The position numbers and the translations under genes were made by a program. From the NCBI RefSeq assembly GCF_946480385.1, contig NZ_CAMLJP010000067.1, positions 1-35,108 of the forward strand: a stretch of DNA of 35,108 nucleotides. Reading direction: 5' to 3'. Below, one piece after another: positions 1 to 6,316 of this stretch; the stretch's first letter is position 1, and every line of letters begins with the position of its first letter. The stretch is from an uncultured Azospirillum sp. Lineage in GTDB: Bacteria > Pseudomonadota > Alphaproteobacteria > Azospirillales > Azospirillaceae. The notes under the pieces were generated by a model that worked only from the letters and a program-made list of their open reading frames with translations, had not been told where the DNA came from and did no database searches.

Positions 1-1
1 C

Positions 2-1129
2 GCGCTGAAGAGCCTGGCGACCAACATCGACGTCACTTATCAGGTCGACGACGGCGGGCTGATGCGCATCTCCACCGCATCGGGCAAGTCGCTGCTCGAC
101 AGCAAGGTGCATGAGCTGTCCTACACGCCGGCCGCCTCGGTCAGCGCAAGCACGGTCTACAGCGCCAGCGGAACAAGCGGTTTCAACGGGATCATGCTGA
201 ACGGCACCGACATCACCGGCTCCTCGCTCGGCGGCACGCTGGGCGCCCTGGTGCAGCTGCGCGACACCGACCTGCCGGCACAGCAGGCAAGCCTGGACGA
301 GTTGGCGACCACCCTGATGGACAGCCTCAACGCGATCCAGAACCAGGGCACCTCCTACCCCGCCCCGCAAAGCCTGACCGGCACCGAGACAGTCTCGGCC
401 GGCGACGCACTGAAGGTGACCAGCGGCACGCTACGCATCGCCGTCACCGACAGCAGCGGCACGGCGGCGGAGGTCCTGGACATCGATTTGTCGACCATGT
501 CGACGCTGCAGGACGTCGTCGACGCCATCAACACGATGAGCAATGCGTCCGCCTCGATCTCCGCCGACGGCAAGCTGGTGATCTCCGCCACCGATGCCAG
601 CAACGGCATCGCGCTGGGCGGGGATAACGGCGCCTTCTCCACCGCTTACGGCATGAACGACCTGCTGACCGGCACCGGCGCCTCCGACATCAAGGTCGCG
701 ACCCGCATCGCCGGCGACAGCAGCCTGCTCGCCACCGGCGCCCTGTCCTCCACCAGCGGGCTGACCACCGGCGACACGGCGCTGACCAGCGGAGAGGGAT
801 CGGTGGCGCAGGCGCTGTATGCCGCCTTTTCCGCCAGCCACGACTTCGATGCCGCCGGTGGTTTGAGCGCGCGCAGCACGACCTTCGCCGGTTATGCCGG
901 CGCGGTGATCCAGGGCGCGGCGACGCTCGCCGACACGGCATCCGCCGCCTACGACAGCCAGAACAGCTACACCAGCAGCCTCGAATCGACCTTCTCGTCG
1001 CAGAGCGGCGTGAATGTCGACGAGGAGACCGCCGCGATCTCCACCCTGCAATCCGCCTACGAGGCCGCAGCCGCGGTCATGAAGACGCTGCAGGAGATGT
1101 TCAGCACGGCGCTCGACATGGTCCAGTAG
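2..1129 (+). CDS. flgK: Flagellar hook-associated protein 1 FlgK, C-terminal part (5' end outside window)
   Basis: This is the C-terminal 375 residues of the protein that joins the flagellar hook to the filament outside the cell. The reading frame is open to the left edge, so the gene starts upstream of the window. The fragment holds the FlgK pattern GGTLGALVQLRDTDLPAQQA near residues 80-100. It ends with the family's terminal D0 helix, which begins SGVNVDEETAAISTLQSAY and carries heptad-like hydrophobic spacing. The middle is Ser/Thr/Ala/Gly-rich with few bulky residues, as usual for the surface domains of hook-junction proteins. The stop is followed after 11 nt by flgL, whose ribosome binding site is the AGGAG just past the stop, so the two are co-transcribed. 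The family call is firm. Which flagellar system it serves (lateral or polar) is inferred from the short flagellin downstream. Confidence 0.92.
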   Translation, partial: ALKSLATNIDVTYQVDDGGLMRISTASGKSLLDSKVHELSYTPAASVSASTVYSASGTSGFNGIMLNGTDITGSSLGGTLGALVQLRDTDLPAQQASLDELATTLMDSLNAIQNQGTSYPAPQSLTGTETVSAGDALKVTSGTLRIAVTDSSGTAAEVLDIDLSTMSTLQDVVDAINTMSNASASISADGKLVISATDASNGIALGGDNGAFSTAYGMNDLLTGTGASDIKVATRIAGDSSLLATGALSSTSGLTTGDTALTSGEGSVAQALYAAFSASHDFDAAGGLSARSTTFAGYAGAVIQGAATLADTASAAYDSQNSYTSSLESTFSSQSGVNVDEETAAISTLQSAYEAAAAVMKTLQEMFSTALDMVQ

Positions 1130-1140
1130 AGGAGACCGCG

Positions 1141-2046
1141 ATGGAACGGGTCGCGACCTACAACCATCAGAACACGCTCGTCCAATATATGATGAAGGCC
1201 GAGGCCAAGGTGGCCGCGGAACAGGTCCGCTCGGCGTCGGGGTTGAACTCCACCGACTACAAGGGCATCGCGTCGGACAGCGGCCGGCTGGTCAACCTCG
1301 AAAGCCATTACCGCCGGCTGGAACAGTATATCGACGAGGGCGAGGTCGTGAACGGCCGCATCCAGTCGATGTACGACGCCACCGGCAGCATGTCCGACCT
1401 GACCTCCCGCCTCAGCGCGCTGATCACCGGCCTGCAGGGCGACAACGCCGCCGGCGTCGAAGGCGTGGTGGCGGAAGCGGCCCAGCTGATGCAGGAATTC
1501 GGCGGGCTGCTGAACACCCAACAGGACGGCCGCTATCTCTTCGCCGGCGGACGCACCGACCAGCAGGCGGTCGACCTCGACAGCTACGCCGCCGCGACCT
1601 ACCCGTCGAGCGCCGACACCGGCTATTACCAGGGGGATTCGACCGTCGCCCACTTCCAGGCGGCCGACGATTTCGTGCTGTCCTACGGCGTCACCGCCGA
1701 CCAGCCGGCCTTCGAGAAGGCCCTGCGCGCCTTCAGCCTGATCGCCAACATGTCGACCGACCCGGTCGACGACGATCTGCTGGCCGAGGCGACGCAGCTC
1801 GCCTCCGACGCCACCGACGGCCTGTCGATCGTGCAGGCCAAGCTCGGCGCCGCCAGTTCGTCGCTGGAGAACACCATCGACCGCCATGTCGACGAGCAGC
1901 TGGTGCTGCAAACCCAGGTGGAGGACATCCGCAGCGTCGATCTGGCGGAATCCACCACCAAGCTGTCGCAGCTCCAGGCCTCGCTGGAGGCGACCATGAG
2001 CCTGATGAAGATCCTTGAGGAGAACAACCTGTCCAAATACCTGTGA
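1141..2046 (+). CDS. flgL: Flagellar hook-associated protein 3 FlgL
   Basis: This 301-residue protein is the second hook-filament junction protein, forming a ring between FlgK and flagellin. The N-terminus (first 50 residues, with YNHQNTLVQYMMKAEAKVA) and the C-terminus (about residues 250-301, ending LMKILEENNLSKYL) are the paired helical D0/D1 segments shared with flagellin. A FlgL-typical segment reading GRYLFAGGRTDQ lies near residue 130-140. Its length is within the usual 290-320 range. The start is set by AGGAG about 6 nt upstream, directly after the flgK stop. A 121-nt gap separates it from the flagellin gene, enough for a separate flagellin promoter. I saw no convincing sigma-28 or sigma-54 box there. 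Confidence 0.9.
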   Translation: MERVATYNHQNTLVQYMMKAEAKVAAEQVRSASGLNSTDYKGIASDSGRLVNLESHYRRLEQYIDEGEVVNGRIQSMYDATGSMSDLTSRLSALITGLQGDNAAGVEGVVAEAAQLMQEFGGLLNTQQDGRYLFAGGRTDQQAVDLDSYAAATYPSSADTGYYQGDSTVAHFQAADDFVLSYGVTADQPAFEKALRAFSLIANMSTDPVDDDLLAEATQLASDATDGLSIVQAKLGAASSSLENTIDRHVDEQLVLQTQVEDIRSVDLAESTTKLSQLQASLEATMSLMKILEENNLSKYL

Positions 2047-2167
2047 ACGCGGGGGCGGCACAAAAAAGCGCTAACCCGATCGAAAAATCCCGCCAGCTTT
2101 CGCCGCCTGCCCCGTGAGTCCCAGTGAGGGTCGCCGAAACGGCCCGGTTCGATCAGGAGACCACATC

Positions 2168-2992
2168 ATGCCCGTCATCTCGACCAACACGGCTTCCAAT
2201 TCGGCCCTTCGCTACCTGAACATCAACTCGACCAACCAGTCGGATTCGGTCTCGAAAATCGCCAGCGGCTCGCGCATCACCAAGGCGTCGGACGACGCCG
2301 CCGGCCTCGCCGTCGGCACCTCGCTGCAGTCGGACATCACGGTGCTGAACCAAGCGGCCACCAACGCCTCGCATGGGTCGTCGATCCTGCAGACCGCCGA
2401 CGGCGGCATGTCCAGCATCTCCGACATCGTGCAGCGCATGCGGTCGCTGGCCACGCAATCGCTGTCCGGCTCGGTCACCGACAACGAGCGCTCCTATCTC
2501 GACGCCGAGTTCCAGCAGTTGCAGGACGAAATCGACGGCATCGCGTCGGGCACCCGCTTCAACGACGAATCGCTGCTCGATGGTTCGACCAACTGGTCGA
2601 CCGGCGTGAACTTCCGCGTCGGCACCACCTCGAACGACAACATCACCGTCACCATCGCCGGTGTCACCTCGACGGGGCTGGGTATCAACGCCCTGGATGT
2701 CGGCACCTCGGCCACCGCCGCCGCCGCGCTGACGGCGCTCGACACCGCGGTGACCACCCTGTCGGACGCCCGCGCCGACGTCGGCGCGCTGATCTCGCGC
2801 TTCGAATTCCGCAGCGACATGATCGACACCACGATCGAAAACACCGAGGCCGCCCAGTCCGCCATCATGGACGTCGACGTGGCCGAGGAGCAGTCGAAAC
2901 TGTCGTCGGAAAAAGTCCTGACCCAGGCCGCCATCGCGGTTCTGTCCCAAGCGAACTCGATGCCGGAAAATCTCCTCTCCCTTCTCCGCTGA
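2168..2992 (+). CDS. Flagellin, short lateral-type
   Basis: This is the filament subunit. The ATG at 2168 is preferred over an in-frame ATG at 2114 because a GATCAGGAG ribosome binding site sits 7-8 nt before it, and because the product then begins MPVISTNTASNSALRYL, a textbook flagellin start. The 274-residue protein contains almost only the conserved N-terminal D0/D1 (about residues 1-150: SGSRITKASDDAAGLAV, QTADGGMSSISDIVQRMRSL) and the C-terminal D1/D0 (about 195-274: DVDVAEEQSKLSSEKVL, ending in LLSLLR). The variable D2/D3 region is reduced to about 45 residues. Vibrio-type LafA lateral flagellins are similarly short, and the gene order flgL-flagellin-fliD-fliS recalls lateral systems. 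That this is the lateral rather than the polar flagellin is inference, so I give no symbol. Confidence 0.92.
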   Translation: MPVISTNTASNSALRYLNINSTNQSDSVSKIASGSRITKASDDAAGLAVGTSLQSDITVLNQAATNASHGSSILQTADGGMSSISDIVQRMRSLATQSLSGSVTDNERSYLDAEFQQLQDEIDGIASGTRFNDESLLDGSTNWSTGVNFRVGTTSNDNITVTIAGVTSTGLGINALDVGTSATAAAALTALDTAVTTLSDARADVGALISRFEFRSDMIDTTIENTEAAQSAIMDVDVAEEQSKLSSEKVLTQAAIAVLSQANSMPENLLSLLR

Positions 2993-3002
2993 CGGTTCGT
3001 AA

Positions 3003-3070
3003 GGCCGCCGGCGGGGGCGCGCTCCGCACAGCCTCACACACTCGTGGGGCGCGTCTCCGGCGGCCGTTTT
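3003..3070 (+). terminator. Putative terminator after the flagellin gene
   Basis: The perfect inverted repeat GGCCGCCGG (3003-3011) and CCGGCGGCC (3057-3065) begins 10 nt after the flagellin stop and is followed by GTTTT. The 45-nt loop is long and contains further GC-rich pairing potential (GGGCGCG against CGCGCC). The T run is short, so partial read-through into fliD is plausible. Such an element would let flagellin mRNA exceed that of the cap protein. This is a reading of structure only. Confidence 0.5.
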
Positions 3071-3129
3071 CCTCTCGTCATCAGCGCCATGGAATTCACG
3101 GTCATGACCTCTTCACGGCCGTGCCATCC

Positions 3130-3146
3130 GCCGCCCGTCGGGCGGC
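3130..3146 (+). promoter_or_regulatory. Hairpin in the fliD leader
   Basis: A 7-bp stem, GCCGCCC (3130-3136) with loop GTC and GGGCGGC (3140-3146), ends 21 nt before the fliD ATG and 7 nt before its GGGAGAG ribosome binding site. It has no T run, so it is unlikely to be a terminator. It could affect translation or mRNA stability of fliD. In a GC-rich leader such stems also arise by chance. Confidence 0.3.
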
Positions 3147-3167
3147 CGGAGCCGGGAGAGTTCTGCA

Positions 3168-4856
3168 ATGACAACGGTCAGCTCCACCACGTCCAGCACG
3201 GCCGCGAGCACCGGCTATTCCGCCCTGTCTTCCAGCGATTCGGGCACCGGCATCGACTATGCCACCCTGATCGAGGCGAAGGTCAATGCGAGGCTGGCGA
3301 AGGCCGACCGGATCGACACCAAGACCACGGCGAACGAGGCGAAGATCACCGCCTACACCGACCTGCAGGACAAGCTGCAGGCGGTCAACGACGCCATCGA
3401 CGGGCTGCGCAACCGCAGCGTCTCCACCGGCGCGTCCTCCAACCTGTTCAGCCAGCGGACCGCCTATGTCGGTGACGACGACGTGTTCAGCGCCACGGTG
3501 GACGACGATACGGAGGTCGGCACCTATTCGGTCGTGGTGCAGCAACTCGCCACCAAGCACAAGATCGCGGCGGACGCCGTCAGCAGCAAGACCGACGCGC
3601 TGGGCTATTCCGGCAGCTTCACGCTCCAGGCCGCCGACGGCAGCGCCGTCACCATCCAGGTGGACAGCGACGACAGCCTGACCGACCTGCGCGACGCCAT
3701 CAACACCAACAAATCGACCAGCGGAGTGACCGCCAGCATCGTACAGGTCAGCGACAGCAGCTATCAGCTGATCCTGACCTCCAACGACACTGGTCAAGCC
3801 ATTTCGCTGAGCGACAGCGGCGATGGCGGCGGCGTGCTGTCCTCGCTTGGCCTGACCGACAGCGACGGCGCCATCAAGAACGAGCTGGTCGCGGTGCAGA
3901 ATGCGATCGTCGAGGTGGACGGCGTCACCATCACCCGCAGTTCCAACACCATCGACGACGCCATCGAAGGCGTGACGCTGAACCTCTACAGCGCCAGCCC
4001 CGACACGGCGGTCTCGATGGAGGTGTCGACCGACCTGTCCTCGATCAAGTCGGCGATCACCAGCTTCGTCGACGCTTACAACGAATACCGCGACTTCGTT
4101 CTGACGCAGCAGGCGACGACCACCGACGGCACGGCGTCCAGCGACGCGACTCTGTTTTCCGACAGCCTGCTGCGGCAGATCGTCCGGTCGGTCAACAGCG
4201 CCCTCAACACGTCGATCACCACCGACGACGGCACGGTGCTGTCGATGGCCTCGCTGGGCATCAGTTTCAACAGCTCCAACGAACTGGAACTGGACGAGGA
4301 CACGCTGAACAGCATCCTCAGCAGCGATGTCGATGCGGTTAAGCAGTTGCTCGGCCTCAACATGACCTCGTCGTCCAGCCAGATGTCGCTGCTGCGCTAC
4401 ACCAGCAGTGCTTCGGCTTTGTCCTTCACGCTGGATATCGTGCGCGGCGACGACGGGACTCTCACCTCGGCATCGGTCGGCGGCGACAGCAGCCTGTTCA
4501 CCGTCAGCGGCAACCGCATCATCGGCGCGACCGGCACCGCCTATGAAGGCATCGTGCTGGTCTATTCCGGCAACAGCGGCAGCGTCGACATCGATTTCTC
4601 GCAGGGGCTGGCCGACAAGCTGTTCGGCGTCATCGACGATGCGTCGGCGGACTATGACAGCGACCTCGCCAGCGCCATCGACGACCTGGAAACCCGGGAT
4701 ACCGAGCTGGAAAGCCGCTCGACCGACATCAAAACCAAGGCCGAGACCTACCGCACCACCCTGACCGCCTATTACGCCCGGCTGGAGGCTGCCGCCGAGA
4801 CGGCGGCCCTTCTGCTGAAACAGCTGACCTACAGCGACAGCAGCGACGACAGCTGA
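3168..4856 (+). CDS. fliD: Flagellar filament cap protein FliD (hook-associated protein 2)
   Basis: This 562-residue protein caps the growing filament and drives insertion of flagellin monomers. The N-terminal region has the FliD_N pattern: GTGIDYATLIEAKVNARLAKADRIDTK near residues 25-50, then a helix leading to a LRNRS turn. Two beta-rich repeats (about residues 85-160 and 230-275) follow. The C-terminal FliD_C domain holds SDSLLRQIVRSVN near 325, LSMASLGISFNSSNELELDED near 350, and a long terminal coiled coil whose ETYRTTLTAYYARLEAAAE matches the family's usual YrkqFtaLe-type ending. Nearly all cap proteins end this way. The start has GGGAGAG about 8 nt upstream. The protein is rich in Asp, Ser and Thr and has no cysteine, as expected for an exported axial protein. 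fliS follows after 40 nt. Confidence 0.9.
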   Translation: MTTVSSTTSSTAASTGYSALSSSDSGTGIDYATLIEAKVNARLAKADRIDTKTTANEAKITAYTDLQDKLQAVNDAIDGLRNRSVSTGASSNLFSQRTAYVGDDDVFSATVDDDTEVGTYSVVVQQLATKHKIAADAVSSKTDALGYSGSFTLQAADGSAVTIQVDSDDSLTDLRDAINTNKSTSGVTASIVQVSDSSYQLILTSNDTGQAISLSDSGDGGGVLSSLGLTDSDGAIKNELVAVQNAIVEVDGVTITRSSNTIDDAIEGVTLNLYSASPDTAVSMEVSTDLSSIKSAITSFVDAYNEYRDFVLTQQATTTDGTASSDATLFSDSLLRQIVRSVNSALNTSITTDDGTVLSMASLGISFNSSNELELDEDTLNSILSSDVDAVKQLLGLNMTSSSSQMSLLRYTSSASALSFTLDIVRGDDGTLTSASVGGDSSLFTVSGNRIIGATGTAYEGIVLVYSGNSGSVDIDFSQGLADKLFGVIDDASADYDSDLASAIDDLETRDTELESRSTDIKTKAETYRTTLTAYYARLEAAAETAALLLKQLTYSDSSDDS

Positions 4857-4896
4857 CACCCGGTCACGGCACATCCAATGATGAGGATTTGGCGCC

Positions 4897-5388
4897 ATGC
4901 GCAATTCCGCCTATTCGAAAGCCCTGAATGCCTACGCCGTCGCCAACAGCGCGGTGCCGCCGCTGGTCGCCGTGGTGCGGCTGTACGAGCGGGCGATGAC
5001 CCATCTGTATGCCGCCCGCGACGCCGCCGCGGACCGCCGGTTCGAAGCGCACCACAGCGCGGTCCGAAATGCGATCATGGTGTTCGCAGGCCTTGATTCC
5101 ATTTTGGTTTTCGACAAAAATGAGGATGTCGCGCTGACGCTTCGCCGATTCTATCACCGGCTGATCGCGCAGGCCGGCGCCGCCGCCAGCCGGAAGGATC
5201 CGGTGGCGGCCTGTGACTCGCTCATCCGCCAGACATCCTTCATGCTGAAGGCCTGGCAGGCCATCGCCGCAGAACGCGGCGGGCCATCCACTGTCGTCGG
5301 TGCGCCGGCCAAAGGGCCGCATGCATCCGTCGTCGGGAGAACGATGGATCATGCAAACGGCGGACTCTCGGGCGGACTCTCGGCTTGA
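4897..5388 (+). CDS. fliS: Flagellar export chaperone FliS
   Basis: This 163-residue cytoplasmic chaperone is expected to bind the C-terminal helix of newly made flagellin and keep it from polymerising before export. The family's four-helix core is recognisable over about residues 1-125. An N-terminal segment AYSKALNAYAVANSAVPPL is followed by VAVVRLYERAMTHLYAAR, corresponding to the usual vxLYdgai-l--A pattern, and then a helix with AVRNAIMVFAGLDSIL. It sits directly after fliD, its normal partner. The C-terminal 35 residues are a Gly/Ser/Pro-rich tail that extends past the usual length and overlaps the next gene. The tail ends in a GGLSGGLS repeat encoded by a 12-bp tandem duplication. A GAGGA 13 nt upstream is a distant ribosome binding site, so the exact start is slightly uncertain. 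Confidence 0.82.
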   Translation: MRNSAYSKALNAYAVANSAVPPLVAVVRLYERAMTHLYAARDAAADRRFEAHHSAVRNAIMVFAGLDSILVFDKNEDVALTLRRFYHRLIAQAGAAASRKDPVAACDSLIRQTSFMLKAWQAIAAERGGPSTVVGAPAKGPHASVVGRTMDHANGGLSGGLSA

Positions 5389-6043
5389 CCTTCCGCGGGA
5401 GAATTCCAGCGTCGGGCGCTCCATGTCCGGGGACCTGAGCCGGGGTCCCGCCTCCGGCGTCATCATTCCCACGGACGAGGACAGCGACGAAGCGCTGATG
5501 GCGCAAATCCGCGCCGGCAGTCAGACGGCTTACCGGCGGCTGGTGAATCGCCACCTGAAGCGCACCTACGCGCTGGCCCGCCGCCTGACCGGCAACGAGG
5601 CGGAGGCCGAGGACGTCGTGCAGGACGCTTTCCTCCAGGTCTGGCAACGCCGCACCCAATGGAGCGACGACGGCGGCGCCCGGTTCACGACGTGGCTGTA
5701 CCGCGTGGTGGTGAACCGCTGCATCGACCACAAGCGCCGGCCGGTCGGCCAGGATCTGGAAACCGTGGCGGAGCCGTCGGACAGCGCGCCCGACGCGGTC
5801 AGCACCATCCATCGCCGGCAGGTCGCCGCGCGCCTGTCCGATGCCCAGAACAGGCTGACCCCGCAGCAGCGAGCCGCCGTGACGCTGTTTTATTACGAGA
5901 ATTTAAGCAACGCCGACATCGCCGCCGTTATGCAAATCAGCATAGGTGCTGTAGAGTCGCTTTTGAAACGCGCGCGCCAGCAGCTCCGGCTGCTGCTGCG
6001 CGCCAGTGCGCAGGCGGCCAGGGATTCATTCGATGACGGATGA
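5351..6043 (+). CDS. ECF-family RNA polymerase sigma factor
   Basis: This is a sigma-70 family protein of the ECF (group 4) type, about 230 residues. Region 2 is clear (AYRRLVNRHLKRTYALARR, then GNEAEAEDVVQDAFLQVWQ, and FTTWLYRVVVNRCIDHKRR). Region 4 near the C-terminus has LTPQQRAAVTLFYYENLSN followed by the helix-turn-helix IAAVMQISIGAVESLLKRA. The long sigma region 3 is absent, as in ECF factors. The start is not certain: ATG 5351 has GGGAGA 10 nt upstream and gives a 38-nt overlap with fliS. ATG 5300 and ATG 5423 are alternatives, all in a non-conserved N-terminal tail. The overlap implies co-transcription with the flagellar genes, unusual for an ECF factor. No anti-sigma factor with a membrane segment lies beside it; the only coupled gene encodes a small soluble-looking protein. 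Confidence 0.85.
   Translation: MQTADSRADSRLDLPRENSSVGRSMSGDLSRGPASGVIIPTDEDSDEALMAQIRAGSQTAYRRLVNRHLKRTYALARRLTGNEAEAEDVVQDAFLQVWQRRTQWSDDGGARFTTWLYRVVVNRCIDHKRRPVGQDLETVAEPSDSAPDAVSTIHRRQVAARLSDAQNRLTPQQRAAVTLFYYENLSNADIAAVMQISIGAVESLLKRARQQLRLLLRASAQAARDSFDDG
5359..5382 (+). repeat. Perfect 12-bp tandem duplication inside the fliS/sigma overlap
   Basis: GGCGGACTCTCG occurs twice back to back (5359-5370 and 5371-5382). The unit length is a multiple of three, so it duplicates four residues in each of two overlapping reading frames: GGLS-GGLS at the FliS C-terminus and ADSR-ADSR near the N-terminus of the sigma factor (if that starts at 5351 or 5300). Confidence 0.85.
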
Positions 6044-6311
6044 GGAGTTTCGCGATCGGCTCGATCGCTATGGAGGCGACCTCGCCCTCTGGCCGGCCGA
6101 TGCGGCCAGGGACGCGCGGCGCCTTCTTCTGCGTTCGGTCAGGGCGCAGGCGATGCTGGACGAAATGGTGACGATGGAACTGGCGCTCGGGCAATCGGAA
6201 GACCGCCCGCCCCCGGATCTTGCCGACCGCATCTTCGCTGCCGCCTTCCGCCTGCCGCCGTCCAACCGGACCTTCGACGAGGATGGCGATCAGCCGCCGC
6301 GGCTGATGTAG
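6033..6311 (+). CDS. Small protein of unknown function coupled to the ECF sigma factor
   Basis: This is a 92-residue protein that I cannot name. The start at 6033 is chosen because its ATG overlaps the sigma factor stop by 11 nt and gives MTDEEFRDRLDRYGGDLALWP. The motif YGGDLALWP followed by an Arg/Ala-rich helix (AARDARRLLLRSVRAQAML) and then MELALGQ looks like a conserved small alphaproteobacterial domain often seen after sigma-factor or regulatory genes. That association is from memory and not firm. There is no signal peptide or membrane segment, so it is not a classical membrane anti-sigma factor, though a soluble sigma-binding role is possible from the coupling. The gene ends 5 nt before the stop of the converging TPR gene. 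Confidence 0.6.
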   Translation: MTDEEFRDRLDRYGGDLALWPADAARDARRLLLRSVRAQAMLDEMVTMELALGQSEDRPPPDLADRIFAAAFRLPPSNRTFDEDGDQPPRLM

Positions 6312-6316
6312 GCCGC

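Noticed and set aside
2053..2075. GGCAC followed by an A run and GCGC upstream of the flagellin gene, resembling a sigma-54 promoter
   Set aside because: The GG and GC doublets are 9 or 11 nt apart instead of the required 10, and the TTGC element is missing.
3102..4904. Long open frame of 600 codons on the - strand opposite fliD
   Set aside because: It is a compositional shadow of a GC-rich gene: Gly/Arg/Val/Asp-rich, no recognisable domain, and it covers clear fliD motifs on the other strand.
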